The notes: a model not told the origin generated them from the sequence alone. Shown: positions 17,933 through 26,786, counted from the first letter of the stretch. The stretch: DNA of 64,000 bases from Agrococcus jenensis (GCF_003752465.1 NZ_RKHJ01000001.1:1674001-1738000); one strand, 5' to 3'. Numbers and translations: made by a program.

Positions 17933-18517
17933 CTACCGCCCGGGCAGCGTCAGCGTCAACTCGTGCTCGAGGCCCACCACCGCGAGCTCCACCTCGGCGC
18001 TCGCGTCGATCCCCGGTGGCACCGGGATCGCGTAGGTGCGCGCGCCATCCGGCGCCTCGCACGTTGTCGGCACCTCGACGCTGACGACGATCCGGGTCGT
18101 CGACTCGGCCTCCGGCGCCCCGGCGAACGCCCAGCAGCTGGCGGTCGCGGGCAGCGACAGCGCGATGAGCACGGGCCGCTCGATCCACGTCGCGACCGCG
18201 CCGAGCCGCAGGACGTCGTCGACGGATGCTCCGCTGTCCTCGGGCAGGCCGGGCGTGCCCGGATCGCCGCTCGGGGTCGGGGCCGTCGAGCTCATCGCCG
18301 CGGGCGGGGAGGTGCCGGGCTCGGCGGACTCCGTCGGGTCGCCCGTCGCGCCATCGCCTCCCGCCGGAGCCTCGCCGGACGGCGACTGGTACGCCTCCGG
18401 AGCCTCTGCGGGCGTCGTCCCCGGCGCCGTCGACTCGCCTCCGCGGTCACCGGCTGCGCACCCGCTCGAGGCGAGCACCGCCGCGAGAGCGACGGGCAGG
18501 GCGAGCAGTCTCAGCAT
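17933..18517 (-). CDS. Lipoprotein of unknown function
   Basis: 194-residue predicted lipoprotein with a signal peptide and cysteine at residue 20 (...LASSGC). A disordered linker rich in Thr, Pro, Gly and Ser runs to about residue 85, followed by a compact beta-rich domain of about 110 residues with two cysteines (ASCWAF and TTCEAPDG) that could form a disulfide. The ATG at 18517 has a GGAGG site upstream; the open frame beyond it is shadow sequence. The C-terminal part, with one ASCWAF-type Cys, recalls in pattern the domain repeated in the lipoprotein at 19589-20578, but I cannot show homology by eye. Confidence 0.75.
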   Translation of the reverse strand: MLRLLALPVALAAVLASSGCAAGDRGGESTAPGTTPAEAPEAYQSPSGEAPAGGDGATGDPTESAEPGTSPPAAMSSTAPTPSGDPGTPGLPEDSGASVDDVLRLGAVATWIERPVLIALSLPATASCWAFAGAPEAESTTRIVVSVEVPTTCEAPDGARTYAIPVPPGIDASAEVELAVVGLEHELTLTLPGR

Positions 18518-18618
18518 GCCGGGAGGCCTCCAGACGGGTCGTTGCACCGGCCATGCTGGCATCGGATCCATCGGAGAACCTGGACGGGGACTCGGCATCG
18601 GCCTGGGCGGAGCGCTCG

Positions 18619-18624
18619 TAGGCT
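18619..18624 (+). promoter_or_regulatory. -10 element of tatD (leaderless)
   Basis: TAGGCT ends 7 nt before the ATG at 18632. Confidence 0.6.
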
Positions 18625-18631
18625 GGTGGCC

Positions 18632-19585
18632 ATGCCTGCAAGCCACGACGGGACCGCCCCCTTCGACAGCGCCGCCTACCCGCTCTCCGAGGGTCCTCGC
18701 GAGACGACCCTCCCTGGTGGGGAGTACATCCGCGAGCGGCACGACGACGGCAAGCGCGACACGACCCGGCCGCCCGTGCCCGAGCCGCTCGGGGTGCCGA
18801 TCTACGACAACCACACGCACCTCGAGATCAAGGACGGCGAGCACTTCCCCTATTGGGCGGCGCTCGACGCGGCCGAGCAGGCGGGGGTCGCCGGCGTCAT
18901 CCAGGTGGGCGGCGACGTCGAATCGTCGGAGTGGTCGGCCGCGCTCGCGGCGCAGGACCCGCGCGTGCTCGCCGCCGTCGCGATCCACCCGAACGAGGCG
19001 CCGGGCTACGCCGACGCCGACACGCTCTTCGACGCGCTCGCCACGATCGACGCGCTCGCCGCGCAGCCCCGCGTGCGCGCAGTCGGCGAGACGGGGCTCG
19101 ACTTCTTCCGCACCGCCGACGACGGGCGGCGCGCCCAGTTCGAGTCGTTCGAGGCGCACATCGACATCGCGAAGCGCCACGGCATCGCGCTGCAGATCCA
19201 CGACCGCGACGCGCACGACGACGTGGTCGAGACGCTCCTGCGCGTCGGCGCGCCCGAGACCACCGTCTTCCACTGCTTCTCCGGCGACGAGCACCTCGCG
19301 CGGATCGCAGCCGAGCACGGCTGGTACCTGTCGTTCGCGGGCACCGTCACGTTCTCCAACGCGAAGAACCTGCACGCGGCGCTCGCGGTCGCCGACCGCA
19401 GCCGGATCCTCGTCGAGACGGATGCGCCGTTCCTCACGCCCGCGCCGCACCGCGGCCGGCCGAACAGCCCCTACCTCACGCCGCTCACGGTGCGCTTCAT
19501 CGCCGACCGCCTCGGCGTCGAGGCCGACGTGATCGCGGCCGAGACCGCTGCCAACACGCTGCGCGCGTACGGCACCTGGGACTGA
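18632..19585 (+). CDS. tatD: TatD-family metal-dependent deoxyribonuclease
   Basis: 317-residue TIM-barrel hydrolase. Metal ligands appear in order: HTHLE (after YDN), the Glu in GETGLDFF, His in LQIHDRDAH, His in FHCFSGDEH, and Asp in ETDAPFL. TatD proteins are 3'-5' DNases linked to DNA repair or turnover. About 57 residues precede the first strand, an extension relative to E. coli TatD that is common in this family. It stands between metG and rsmA as in other actinobacteria. The start is fixed by TAGGCT 7 nt upstream. Confidence 0.93.
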   Translation: MPASHDGTAPFDSAAYPLSEGPRETTLPGGEYIRERHDDGKRDTTRPPVPEPLGVPIYDNHTHLEIKDGEHFPYWAALDAAEQAGVAGVIQVGGDVESSEWSAALAAQDPRVLAAVAIHPNEAPGYADADTLFDALATIDALAAQPRVRAVGETGLDFFRTADDGRRAQFESFEAHIDIAKRHGIALQIHDRDAHDDVVETLLRVGAPETTVFHCFSGDEHLARIAAEHGWYLSFAGTVTFSNAKNLHAALAVADRSRILVETDAPFLTPAPHRGRPNSPYLTPLTVRFIADRLGVEADVIAAETAANTLRAYGTWD

Positions 19586-19588
19586 TGG

Positions 19589-20578
19589 CTACGGCGCGCT
19601 GAGCAGGTCGTCGGGCTGCAGGGCGAGCACCGTCGAGCTGTCGGCAGCGGTCGTGCCCGTCACCGTCACCTCAGCTGGCAGCGTGCCGGAGACGGGCTCC
19701 TCGAGCTCGAACTGCCAGCCGTAGAGGTGGAAGTCGGCGCTGCAGTCCATCGGTTCGCTCGGGAACTCGAACGAGACGGCGATGGCGCTGATGCCCGTGG
19801 TGCGCGCGGCGACGGGCGTCGGCACGCACTCGGCGACGCCCGAGCCGCCCAGGATCACCGCGAGCCGCCGTCCCGGCTCGATCCAGCGCACCTGCGCGTC
19901 CTGCATCGTGACGTCGGCCTCGGGCAGCTGGTCGGGCGGGATGGGCGAGGGCGCCGCGCCCTCGGCCGACGGCTCCGGGATGAGCGACGGCTGCGGGTCG
20001 GCGGTCGGCCCCGCGTCGAGGAGGTCGTCGGCACCGATCCGAACCTCGGTGGTCTCCTCCTCTCCGCGGAGGTTCACGAGCTCCACCACGGTGGGCAGGT
20101 CGACGGGCACGCTCATGGGGAGGGCGAGCTCCCAGCCGTGCAGGCGGTAGTCGGCGGTGCAGGCGATCGCCGCGTCCGGCGGGTCGAAGGACACGACGAC
20201 GGCAGCGCCCACCGCTCCGAGCTCGGCCGCGTGCGGCTGCGGGATGCACTCGCCGCCCCCGCCCGAGCCGCCGATGACAACGGCGATCGACTCGCCCGCC
20301 TCCAGCCAGCGCACGGCGTAGCCCTCGCTGCTCACCTCGTCGAAGAGGCCCTCGGCCTGGAGCTGGTCCTCGGCGAGCGCGACGGGCGCGGCTCCGGTGT
20401 CGCCGGCAGCGCTCGGCTCTGGCGGCGCGGTGGTGGGCGAGGTGCCCGGCGACGCGCACGCTGCCAGCAGCGCGGCGGAGCCGGCGAGCGCGACGAGGGC
20501 GAGCATCCGACGCGACCGGGCGCTCGGCGCGCCGGCGGGAGCGATGGCGGTGAGCGAGTGGCTCTCGGATCGGCGCAC
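19589..20578 (-). CDS. Lipoprotein with two tandem copies of an unknown domain
   Basis: 329-residue predicted lipoprotein: Arg-rich n-region, hydrophobic core and lipobox LLAAC with Cys41. The mature part holds two copies of about 110 residues. Each has WLE/WIE followed by AVVIGGSG or AVILGGSG, an ECIP/ECVP Cys, VSFDPP or VSFEFP, a CTAD/CSAD Cys, HGW or YGW, and a terminal DDLL. Two cysteines per copy could pair. I do not recognise the domain. The GTG at 20578 has an excellent GAGAGGA site; the upstream in-frame ATG at 20623 has none. It lies where rpfB sits in mycobacteria but on the opposite strand. Confidence 0.75.
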   Translation of the reverse strand: MRRSESHSLTAIAPAGAPSARSRRMLALVALAGSAALLAACASPGTSPTTAPPEPSAAGDTGAAPVALAEDQLQAEGLFDEVSSEGYAVRWLEAGESIAVVIGGSGGGGECIPQPHAAELGAVGAAVVVSFDPPDAAIACTADYRLHGWELALPMSVPVDLPTVVELVNLRGEEETTEVRIGADDLLDAGPTADPQPSLIPEPSAEGAAPSPIPPDQLPEADVTMQDAQVRWIEPGRRLAVILGGSGVAECVPTPVAARTTGISAIAVSFEFPSEPMDCSADFHLYGWQFELEEPVSGTLPAEVTVTGTTAADSSTVLALQPDDLLSAP

Positions 20579-20734
20579 GGCGGTGTCCTCTCTGGCGGGC
20601 GGTCTCCCCGCACGCTCTGACATGTCCAGTGTCGGGTCGAGGTCACGCCCGGTCGGTCACGATTCGGCCACGTTCCATCCCCGGTCCCAGCATCCTGCCC
20701 GCGACCGCTGGGCGCGCCCGCCGCGCGCGCGGCA

Positions 20735-20740
20735 TAGGGT
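20735..20740 (+). promoter_or_regulatory. -10 element of rsmA (leaderless)
   Basis: TAGGGT ends 6 nt before the in-frame ATG at 20747. Confidence 0.55.
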
Positions 20741-20746
20741 CGATGG

Positions 20747-21658
20747 ATGAGCATCGACAGCCAGGCCGGCGAGGCGCGACCGGGTGGACGCAGCGCCGAG
20801 GCGCTCCTCGGGCCGACCGAGATCCGCGCGCTCGCGCTGACGCTCGAGCTGACGCCGACGAAGCGCTGGGGCCAGAACTTCGTCGTCGACGCCAACACGG
20901 TGCGGCGCATCGTCAGGACCGCGGATGTCGCAGGCCGTGACGTCGTCGAGGTCGGACCGGGACTCGGGTCGCTCACGCTCGGGCTGACCGAGGTCGGCGC
21001 GCGGGTCGCGGCCGTCGAGATCGACCCACGGCTCGCCGAGCTGCTGCCGCGGACCGTGGAGCGCAAGCAGCCGGAGGCGCGGCTCGAGGTCGTGCACCAC
21101 GACGCCCTCACCATCGAGGCGCTGCCCTTCGAGCCGCAGGCGATCGTCGCGAACCTGCCGTACAACGTCTCGGTGCCGGTGCTCATCCACCTGCTCGAGC
21201 GCTTCCCGACGATCGACCGGGCACTCGTGATGGTGCAGGCGGAGGTCGGGCACCGGCTCGCCGCCCCGCCCGGATCGAAGGTCTACGGCTCGCCGAGCGC
21301 GAAGGTCGCCTGGTGGGGGCAGTGGGCGCTCGAGGGTGAGGTCTCGCGCCAGATCTTCTGGCCGGTGCCCAACGTCGACAGCGTGCTCGTCGGCTTCCGG
21401 CGCGGCCCGGAGCGCGGCGACGAGGCGCTCCGGCGCCGCACGTTCCGCGTCATCGACGGCGCCTTCGGCCAGCGGCGGAAGATGCTGCGGCAGGCGCTGT
21501 CCGGCGTCTTCGGGTCGTCCGGCGCGGCGACCGCCGTGCTCGAGCGCGCCGGCGTCGAGCCGACGCTCCGCGGCGAGGCGCTCGACCTCGACGACTTCAT
21601 CCGCATCGCCGAGGCGGCCGATGCGCCCGACACGCCCGCATCTGCAGCGGACGCCTGA
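20747..21658 (+). CDS. rsmA: 16S rRNA dimethyladenosine transferase
   Basis: 303-residue SAM-dependent enzyme that dimethylates A1518 and A1519 of 16S rRNA (KsgA). Motifs are RWGQNFVVD, the SAM loop VEVGPGLGSLT, and the catalytic NLPYNVSVP, followed by the C-terminal helical domain with FGQRRKMLRQAL. Length and order are typical. It precedes a small gene that overlaps by one base (TGATG), then ispE, as in the conserved rsmA-ispE pairing. Confidence 0.96.
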   Translation: MSIDSQAGEARPGGRSAEALLGPTEIRALALTLELTPTKRWGQNFVVDANTVRRIVRTADVAGRDVVEVGPGLGSLTLGLTEVGARVAAVEIDPRLAELLPRTVERKQPEARLEVVHHDALTIEALPFEPQAIVANLPYNVSVPVLIHLLERFPTIDRALVMVQAEVGHRLAAPPGSKVYGSPSAKVAWWGQWALEGEVSRQIFWPVPNVDSVLVGFRRGPERGDEALRRRTFRVIDGAFGQRRKMLRQALSGVFGSSGAATAVLERAGVEPTLRGEALDLDDFIRIAEAADAPDTPASAADA

Positions 21659-22188
21659 TGGTCGACCGCATCGACCGCAACATGGGTGCCGAGGCGATGC
21701 GCGCGGCGACCGGCCGCTCGCACGTGGAGTGGCGCGACCTGCTCCAGGCGGCCGGCGCGCTCGAGTGGAGCCACCGGCAGATCGCCGACTGGCTCGTCGC
21801 CGAGCACGCCGTCGACCCGTGGTGGTCGCAGGGCATCACCGTCGACTTCGAGCAGGATCGCAAGGGCAGGCTCCCGGGCCAGCAGGCCGACGGCACGTTC
21901 TCGGTGTCGCAGACGCGCACCGTGCCGGGGGAGCGGCTGGCGGCGCTCGCCGCCGTGCGCGCCGAGATCGAGTCCCGCTACGGCGCTTCGCACGGCGAGA
22001 ACCTCGCGGCGGCGCAGCCGGTCGTGCGCTGGCGGCTGGGCGACGGCACCCGGCTCGCGGCCGCGGCGCAGCAGCCCAACCGGTCGGGCACACCCGTCAA
22101 CCTCACGATCGAGCGGCTGTCGGATGCGGCGGCGATGGAGGCGGCGAAGGACGAGATCGCGGCGATCTTCGCGGCCGTCGCGCGCTGA
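21658..22188 (+). CDS. DUF4287-like protein
   Basis: 176-residue protein coupled to rsmA by a TGATG overlap. Residues about 13-60 (GRSHVEWRDLLQAAG, HRQIADWLVAEHAVDPWWSQ) resemble the helical DUF4287 unit. The next 35 residues (TVDFEQDRKGRLPGQQ, DGTFSVSQTRT) match the segment that in related proteins joins it to SRPBCC-type domains. The C-terminal 60 residues keep a VRWRLGDGTRL strand pattern. Function unknown. An alternative start is Met9. Confidence 0.65.
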   Translation: MVDRIDRNMGAEAMRAATGRSHVEWRDLLQAAGALEWSHRQIADWLVAEHAVDPWWSQGITVDFEQDRKGRLPGQQADGTFSVSQTRTVPGERLAALAAVRAEIESRYGASHGENLAAAQPVVRWRLGDGTRLAAAAQQPNRSGTPVNLTIERLSDAAAMEAAKDEIAAIFAAVAR

Positions 22189-22236
22189 TCCGGCGCCGCT
22201 CATCCGGGGCCGCGGGTCGGCCTCAGCCGATCCGGC

Positions 22237-22629
22237 TCAGCGCGACCGCGCGTCGAGCTCCGCGACCAGCCGCTTCGGCGCCGTCACGCGGAACGACGCG
22301 TCGATGAGCTCGGCGACGCGCGCCCAGTCGGCGTCCTCGAGCTCGACCGCGATCCATCCGTAGGGCCCCAGGTAGGCGGGCGCGATCGCGCCCTCCTCGA
22401 GCATCGCGAGCCGCTCGTCGGGCTCGAGCAGCACGCTCAGGCGCTGCGGATGGATGCCCGAGACGTGCTCCTCCTTCGTCGTGCCGGCGTAGTAGGCGAA
22501 CACCTTCGTCGTGAAGAACGCCGGCCGGCCGTGCGAGACCTTCTCCTGCGCGCCCGGCAGCGCGAGGGCGATCGCCCGCACCCGGGCGAGCACCGGATCC
22601 GCCGGATCGAACATGATCTCGTGCGCCAT
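22237..22629 (-). CDS. MmcQ/YjbR-family DNA-binding-fold protein
   Basis: 130-residue protein of the MmcQ/YjbR family (cystatin-like alpha/beta fold), recognised from [23 protein letters not shown] and a C-terminal [21 protein letters not shown]. Members are small cytosolic proteins with no settled function. TACCCT lies 6 nt before the ATG (AGGGTA on the + strand at 22636-22641), so it is leaderless. It is divergent to ispE with 60 nt between the starts. Confidence 0.85.
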   Translation of the reverse strand: MAHEIMFDPADPVLARVRAIALALPGAQEKVSHGRPAFFTTKVFAYYAGTTKEEHVSGIHPQRLSVLLEPDERLAMLEEGAIAPAYLGPYGWIAVELEDADWARVAELIDASFRVTAPKRLVAELDARSR

Positions 22630-22635
22630 GGGGGG

Positions 22636-22641
22636 AGGGTA
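22636..22641 (-). promoter_or_regulatory. -10 element of the MmcQ/YjbR gene (leaderless)
   Basis: TACCCT on the minus strand, 6 nt before the ATG at 22629. Confidence 0.55.
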
Positions 22642-22676
22642 GCGCCGGGCGCGCAGGAAGCGCCTCGCGAGCGCAC

Positions 22677-22682
22677 TAGGTT
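22677..22682 (+). promoter_or_regulatory. -10 element of ispE (leaderless)
   Basis: TAGGTT ends 7 nt before the GTG at 22690, which fixes the ispE start. Confidence 0.55.
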
Positions 22683-22689
22683 GGATGCC

Positions 22690-23622
22690 GTGGCGCAGGG
22701 CAGTCGGAGGAGCACGGTGCGGGCGAAGGCGCCCGGCAAGATCAACGTGCACCTGGGCGTGGGTGCGCTGCAAGACGACGGCTACCACGACGTCGCGAGC
22801 GCCTACCAGGCCGTGAGCCTGCACGAGTTCGTCGAGGCGACCGAGGCCGACGACTTCTCGGTGCGCTTCTCGGGGCCGGTGCCGCACGAGCACCTCTCGA
22901 CCGGTGCCGACAACCTGGCGATCCGCGCGGCGATGGCGCTCGCGCGTCGCGGCCGCGTCACCGGCGGCGTCTCGCTGTCGATCGAGAAGCACGTGCCGAT
23001 CGCCGGCGGGATGGGCGGCGGCTCGGCCGACGCCGCGGCGACCCTCGTCGCGTGCGACGAGCTGTGGGGCCTGCACCTGGGCCGCGAGGCGCTGCACGAC
23101 ATCGCCAGGGAGCTCGGTGCCGACGTGCCGTTCGCGCTCGCCGGCGGCACCGCCGTCGGCACCGGTCGCGGCGACCGGCTCACGCCCGCGCTCGCCCGCG
23201 GGCAGTTCCACTGGGTGCTCGCCTACACCGAGGCGGGGCTGTCGACCCCCGACGTCTACCGCGCGCTCGACGAGCACCGGGCGCTCCACGCCGCCGACAT
23301 CGCGCCCGCCCACGACGTGCCGACCGTGGATGCGCGAGTGCTGCAGGCGCTGCGGGCGGGTGACCCGTCGATGCTCGCGGAGGTGCTGCAGAACGACTTG
23401 CAAGCGCCGGCGCTGCGGCTCATGCCGCGGCTCGCGGGCACGCTCGAGCTGGGGGAGCGCTCCGGTGCGCTCGCCGGCATCGTCTCGGGGTCGGGCCCGA
23501 CCGTCGCCTTCCTCTGCGACAGCATCGAGTCGGCGATCGAGGTGCAGGCGAGCCTCTCGGCCGCGCAGCTCACGGCGGTCAAGGTGACCGGCCCGGTGCC
23601 GGGCGCCCGCCTCATCGACTGA
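22690..23622 (+). CDS. ispE: 4-diphosphocytidyl-2-C-methyl-D-erythritol kinase
   Basis: 310-residue GHMP kinase of the non-mevalonate isoprenoid pathway, phosphorylating CDP-methylerythritol. Visible motifs are [14 protein letters not shown] at the N-terminus, the ATP loop [17 protein letters not shown], and [13 protein letters not shown] at the C-terminus. The GTG at 22690 starts just before the first strand and has TAGGTT 7 nt upstream; the longer frame from 22450 would overlap the divergent yjbR-like gene. It belongs to the same pathway as ispH (60489-61517). Confidence 0.95.
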   Translation: MAQGSRRSTVRAKAPGKINVHLGVGALQDDGYHDVASAYQAVSLHEFVEATEADDFSVRFSGPVPHEHLSTGADNLAIRAAMALARRGRVTGGVSLSIEKHVPIAGGMGGGSADAAATLVACDELWGLHLGREALHDIARELGADVPFALAGGTAVGTGRGDRLTPALARGQFHWVLAYTEAGLSTPDVYRALDEHRALHAADIAPAHDVPTVDARVLQALRAGDPSMLAEVLQNDLQAPALRLMPRLAGTLELGERSGALAGIVSGSGPTVAFLCDSIESAIEVQASLSAAQLTAVKVTGPVPGARLID

Positions 23623-23635
23623 CCGGCCGCATCCG

Positions 23636-23657
23636 GCGCATGCGCATGCGCATGCGC
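23636..23657. repeat. GCGCAT hexamer run
   Basis: Three full copies plus four bases of GCGCAT, an alternating purine-pyrimidine tract starting 13 nt after the ispE stop. It borders the 19-nt-period array. Confidence 0.85.
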
Positions 23658-23680
23658 TCGCGCCTGTCCGCGCGGGGTCC

Positions 23681-23797
23681 GCGCTCGAGAGGTGGCGCTG
23701 CGCCCGAGAGGTAGCCGCGCGCCGCTACCTCTCAAGCGCACGGCTACCCCTCGTGCGCGCGGCTACCCGTCGCGCGCGCGGCCACCCCTCGCGCGCG
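23681..23797. repeat. Six-unit array with a 19-nt period, orientation flips once
   Basis: Core GGTGGC/GGTAGC motifs at 23691 and 23710 (inverted units) and GCTACC/GCCACC at 23724, 23743, 23762 and 23781 (direct units) recur every 19 nt within each orientation. Direct-unit consensus is CGGCTACCCCTCGYGCGCG. The inverted and direct parts can fold onto each other. The array lies between the convergent ends of ispE and the SGNH lipoprotein. Confidence 0.85.
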
Positions 23798-23808
23798 CCC
23801 CACCCGCG

Positions 23809-24702
23809 TCAGGGTGCGCTGGCCGCCAGCAGCTCGTCCCGGATGCGGTCGTTGCCGAGCTGGGACGGGTGCGTGTAGTCGTCCGCCAGCAGGTCACCGG
23901 CCGCGGTGCGCCCGTCGGCGCCGTTGAACGGCGCGAGCAGGTCGACGCACGTGCCGCCGACCGCCTCCGTCTCGGCGCAGACGGCGTCGCGCCACTGCTC
24001 GAGCGCGCTGACGATCACGTCCTGCGCCGCACTCGAGTCCTCGGGCCCGCGGGCGTCGAGCGCCTCCCACCCCGTCCAGGCGTTGTAGGACGTGAGCGTG
24101 ATGATCTCGGTGTCGGGAGCGCGTTCGCGGATCTGGGCGAGCAGCTGCGCGTAGTCGGCGCGGACGGCCGCCGTCGCCTCGGTGATGCACTCGGGCGTCG
24201 TCGCGATGACGGTGTCGATCGCCTGCTCCTCGGTCCCGACCTCGCCGACGCACGGCGCATCGGGCTGCCAGTAGGGCGGCTGGTCGTTGAAGCCAGCGGA
24301 GAGGATGACGGTCTGCGCGCCGGCGAGCGCCGTGTCGACGGTGCCCCGCTCCACTTGCTCGAGGATGTCGGCGACCCGGGCGCCGTCGTGGCGCGACAGG
24401 TTCTGCACCTCCGGGGCCCCGCCCCGCGCCTCGCCCACTGCGGCCGCGTACGCGTCGACGAAGCCGGTGCATCCCGGGCAGTCCTGCGGGGCATCGAAGG
24501 GGATCGAGTCGCCGAGCACGACGAGCTGGCCCGCGGGCGGGGTCGAGGACGCGTCGGGCGCGGCACTGGCGGGCTCGGAGGCGGGCGCGGCGGTCTCGCT
24601 CGGACCCGCGGCGGCGCAGCCCGCGAGCAGCACCGCGACGGCGACGGCCGCCGCGCCGAGCCGAGGGAGCGGCCAGCGCGACCGGATCCGGGAGTCGGGC
24701 AT
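23809..24702 (-). CDS. SGNH/GDSL-hydrolase lipoprotein
   Basis: 297-residue secreted esterase-like protein. The signal peptide ends in LLAGC (Cys29), followed by a Ser/Ala/Pro linker to about residue 65. SGNH blocks are VVLGDSIPF (nucleophile Ser), LSAGFND (block III, Asn and Asp) and DDYTHPSQLG (catalytic Asp and His). Six cysteines in the mature part suggest disulfides. The ATG at 24702 has a CAGGTG ribosome binding site; the upstream ATG at 24843 would place a long Arg-rich tail before the signal peptide. Likely a lipase/esterase or glycan deacetylase at the cell surface. Confidence 0.85.
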   Translation of the reverse strand: MPDSRIRSRWPLPRLGAAAVAVAVLLAGCAAAGPSETAAPASEPASAAPDASSTPPAGQLVVLGDSIPFDAPQDCPGCTGFVDAYAAAVGEARGGAPEVQNLSRHDGARVADILEQVERGTVDTALAGAQTVILSAGFNDQPPYWQPDAPCVGEVGTEEQAIDTVIATTPECITEATAAVRADYAQLLAQIRERAPDTEIITLTSYNAWTGWEALDARGPEDSSAAQDVIVSALEQWRDAVCAETEAVGGTCVDLLAPFNGADGRTAAGDLLADDYTHPSQLGNDRIRDELLAASAP

Positions 24703-24901
24703 CGGGCACCTGCGATCGATCGATCCTCCGGATGCGCTGCCGCGAGCTCGTGGCAGCGTGCGCGCCGCGCCGACCGGCGGCGCGACCTGCCCTGCGCGGC
24801 TGCCCCGAGCAGGGGTCGTGCCGAGAGCATGGCACCGGCGCATGCGCGGCGGAAGGGGCCGATCGGCCCGGCGCCGCCGTCACGTGCGGGATGATGAACG
24901 A

Positions 24902-26692
24902 ATGGCTCATCTCCTGGGCGCCGAGCGGGTCGGCGTCGCGTTCCCCACGCGCACCGTCTTCGAATCCATCTCGCTCGGGCTCGACGACGGCGACCGCATC
25001 GGCATCGTCGGCCGCAACGGCGACGGCAAGTCGACGCTGCTGCGCGTGCTCGCCGGCAGCCTCGAGCCCACGAGCGGCCGCGTCACCCGCCGCGGCGGCC
25101 TGCAGGTGGGCGTGCTCGACCAGCGCGACACCCTCGACCCCGACTCGACGATCAGCCACGCGATCGTGGGCGACCGGCCCGAGCACGAGTGGGCGGGCGA
25201 CGCGCGCATCCGCGACCTGCTCGCGGGACTCGTCGGCGACCTCGACTGGCACGGGCGCATCGGTGACCTCTCCGGTGGACAGCGCCGGCGCGTCGCGCTC
25301 GCGCAGCTGCTCGCCGGCGACTGGGACGTGCTCTTCCTCGACGAGCCGACCAACCACCTCGACGTGCAGGGCATCGCCTGGCTCGCCGACCACCTGAACG
25401 CCCGCTACGCGTCGGGTCGCGGCGCCTTCGTCGCCGTGACGCACGACCGCTGGTTCCTGGACGCGGTGTGCACCGGCACGTGGGAGGTGCACGACCAGCT
25501 CGTCGAGCCCTTCGAAGGCGGCTACGCGGCCTACGTGCTGCAGCGCGTCGAGCGCGACCGGATGGCGGCGGCGAGCGAGGCGAAGCGCCAGAACCTCATG
25601 AAGAAGGAGCTGGCGTGGCTCCGCCGCGGCGCGCCCGCCCGCACCGCGAAGCCGAAGTTCCGCATCGACGCCGCGACGCAGCTCATCGAGGACGAGCCGC
25701 CCGTGCGCGACCCGATCCAGCTCGCGCAGCTCGCCGCGACGCGGCTCGGCAAGGACGTCGTCGACGTCGTCGACGCCTCCGTCGAGCTCGGCGGCCGCAC
25801 GATCCTCGACGACGTCACCTGGCGCATCGCGCCGGGCGAGCGGGCCGGCGTGCTCGGCCGCAACGGCGCCGGCAAGTCGACGCTGCTCGCGCTCATCGCC
25901 GGGCGCATCCGCCCCACGTCGGGCCGCGTGAAGACCGGCAAGACGGTGAAGATCGCCGAGCTCACGCAGGAGCTCGCCGAGCTCGCGCAGCACGAGGACG
26001 ACCCCGTGCGCACCGTGGTCGCCAACCTCAAGACGAGCTACGCCTCGGGCGGCAAGGAGCTCACCCCCGGGCAGCTGCTCGAGCGGCTCGGCTTCCGCTC
26101 CGGAGAGCTGTCGACGCTCGTCAAGGACCTCTCCGGCGGCCAGCGCCGCCGCCTGCAGCTGCTGCTGATCCTGCTCGACGAGCCCAACGTGCTCATCCTC
26201 GACGAGCCGACGAACGACCTCGACACCGACATGCTCGCCGCGATGGAGGACGTGCTCGACTCCTGGGCCGGCTGCCTCATCGTCGTGAGCCACGACCGCT
26301 ACCTCATCGAGCGGGTCACCGACCACCAGTACGCGATCTTCGACGGGCGCCTGCAGCACGTGCCGGGCGGTGTGGATGCGTACCTGGCGATGTCGGGCAA
26401 GGGCTCGGTGGGCAAGGCGTCGAGCGCCGACGCCAAGGGCGACGCCCAGGCGGCGCCCACCGGGCTCAGCGGCGCCGAGCGTCGCGCGCTCGAGAAGGAG
26501 GCGGCGAGCCTCGACCGGCGGCTCGCGAAGGCGACCTCGCAGCGCAAGGGCGTGCTCGACCGCTTCGAGGTGGTCGACCACGGCGACCTCGACGCGCTCA
26601 CCGCGCTCCAGGCCGAGCTCGCCGAGGTCGACGAGCGCATCGCCCTGCTCGAGGAGCAGTGGCTCGAGACCCATGAGGGCCTCGAGGCCTGA
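24902..26692 (+). CDS. ABC-F family ATPase (Uup/EttA-like)
   Basis: 596-residue soluble tandem ATPase without membrane spans. First cassette: GRNGDGKST, LSGGQRRR, VLFLDEPTNHLD. Linker with charged helices (KRQNLMKKELAWLRRG). Second cassette: GRNGAGKST, LSGGQRRR, VLILDEPTNDLD. A C-terminal coiled-coil of about 80 residues follows. ABC-F proteins act on the ribosome as translation factors; the Uup-like C-terminal coiled coil argues against a dedicated antibiotic-resistance role, though that is not excluded. The ATG at 24902 has GATGAT 6 nt upstream; the longer frame is shadow. Confidence 0.92.
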   Translation: MAHLLGAERVGVAFPTRTVFESISLGLDDGDRIGIVGRNGDGKSTLLRVLAGSLEPTSGRVTRRGGLQVGVLDQRDTLDPDSTISHAIVGDRPEHEWAGDARIRDLLAGLVGDLDWHGRIGDLSGGQRRRVALAQLLAGDWDVLFLDEPTNHLDVQGIAWLADHLNARYASGRGAFVAVTHDRWFLDAVCTGTWEVHDQLVEPFEGGYAAYVLQRVERDRMAAASEAKRQNLMKKELAWLRRGAPARTAKPKFRIDAATQLIEDEPPVRDPIQLAQLAATRLGKDVVDVVDASVELGGRTILDDVTWRIAPGERAGVLGRNGAGKSTLLALIAGRIRPTSGRVKTGKTVKIAELTQELAELAQHEDDPVRTVVANLKTSYASGGKELTPGQLLERLGFRSGELSTLVKDLSGGQRRRLQLLLILLDEPNVLILDEPTNDLDTDMLAAMEDVLDSWAGCLIVVSHDRYLIERVTDHQYAIFDGRLQHVPGGVDAYLAMSGKGSVGKASSADAKGDAQAAPTGLSGAERRALEKEAASLDRRLAKATSQRKGVLDRFEVVDHGDLDALTALQAELAEVDERIALLEEQWLETHEGLEA

Positions 26693-26740
26693 GGCTCGCT
26701 CGCGAGCGGCGGGCCGGGCCGTGCATCCAGTCGGCTCGGC

Positions 26741-26746
26741 TAGTCT
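26741..26746 (+). promoter_or_regulatory. -10 element of the mtrAB-lpqB operon
   Basis: TAGTCT lies about 40 nt before the mtrA ATG, which has its own GGAAGGGG ribosome binding site, so this operon has a short leader. Confidence 0.5.
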
Positions 26747-26786
26747 GACGAGAGCCGCGCCGCCTGCGCCGGCGGAAGGGGCCGCG

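Noticed and set aside
20579..20623. ATG 20623 as start of the duplicated-domain lipoprotein
   Set aside because: No ribosome binding site or -10 at proper spacing, and an over-long n-region; GTG 20578 has GAGAGGA.
23681..23797. Regular 19-nt array as a possible CRISPR
   Set aside because: Units abut with no unique spacers, orientation flips within the array, and there are no cas genes.
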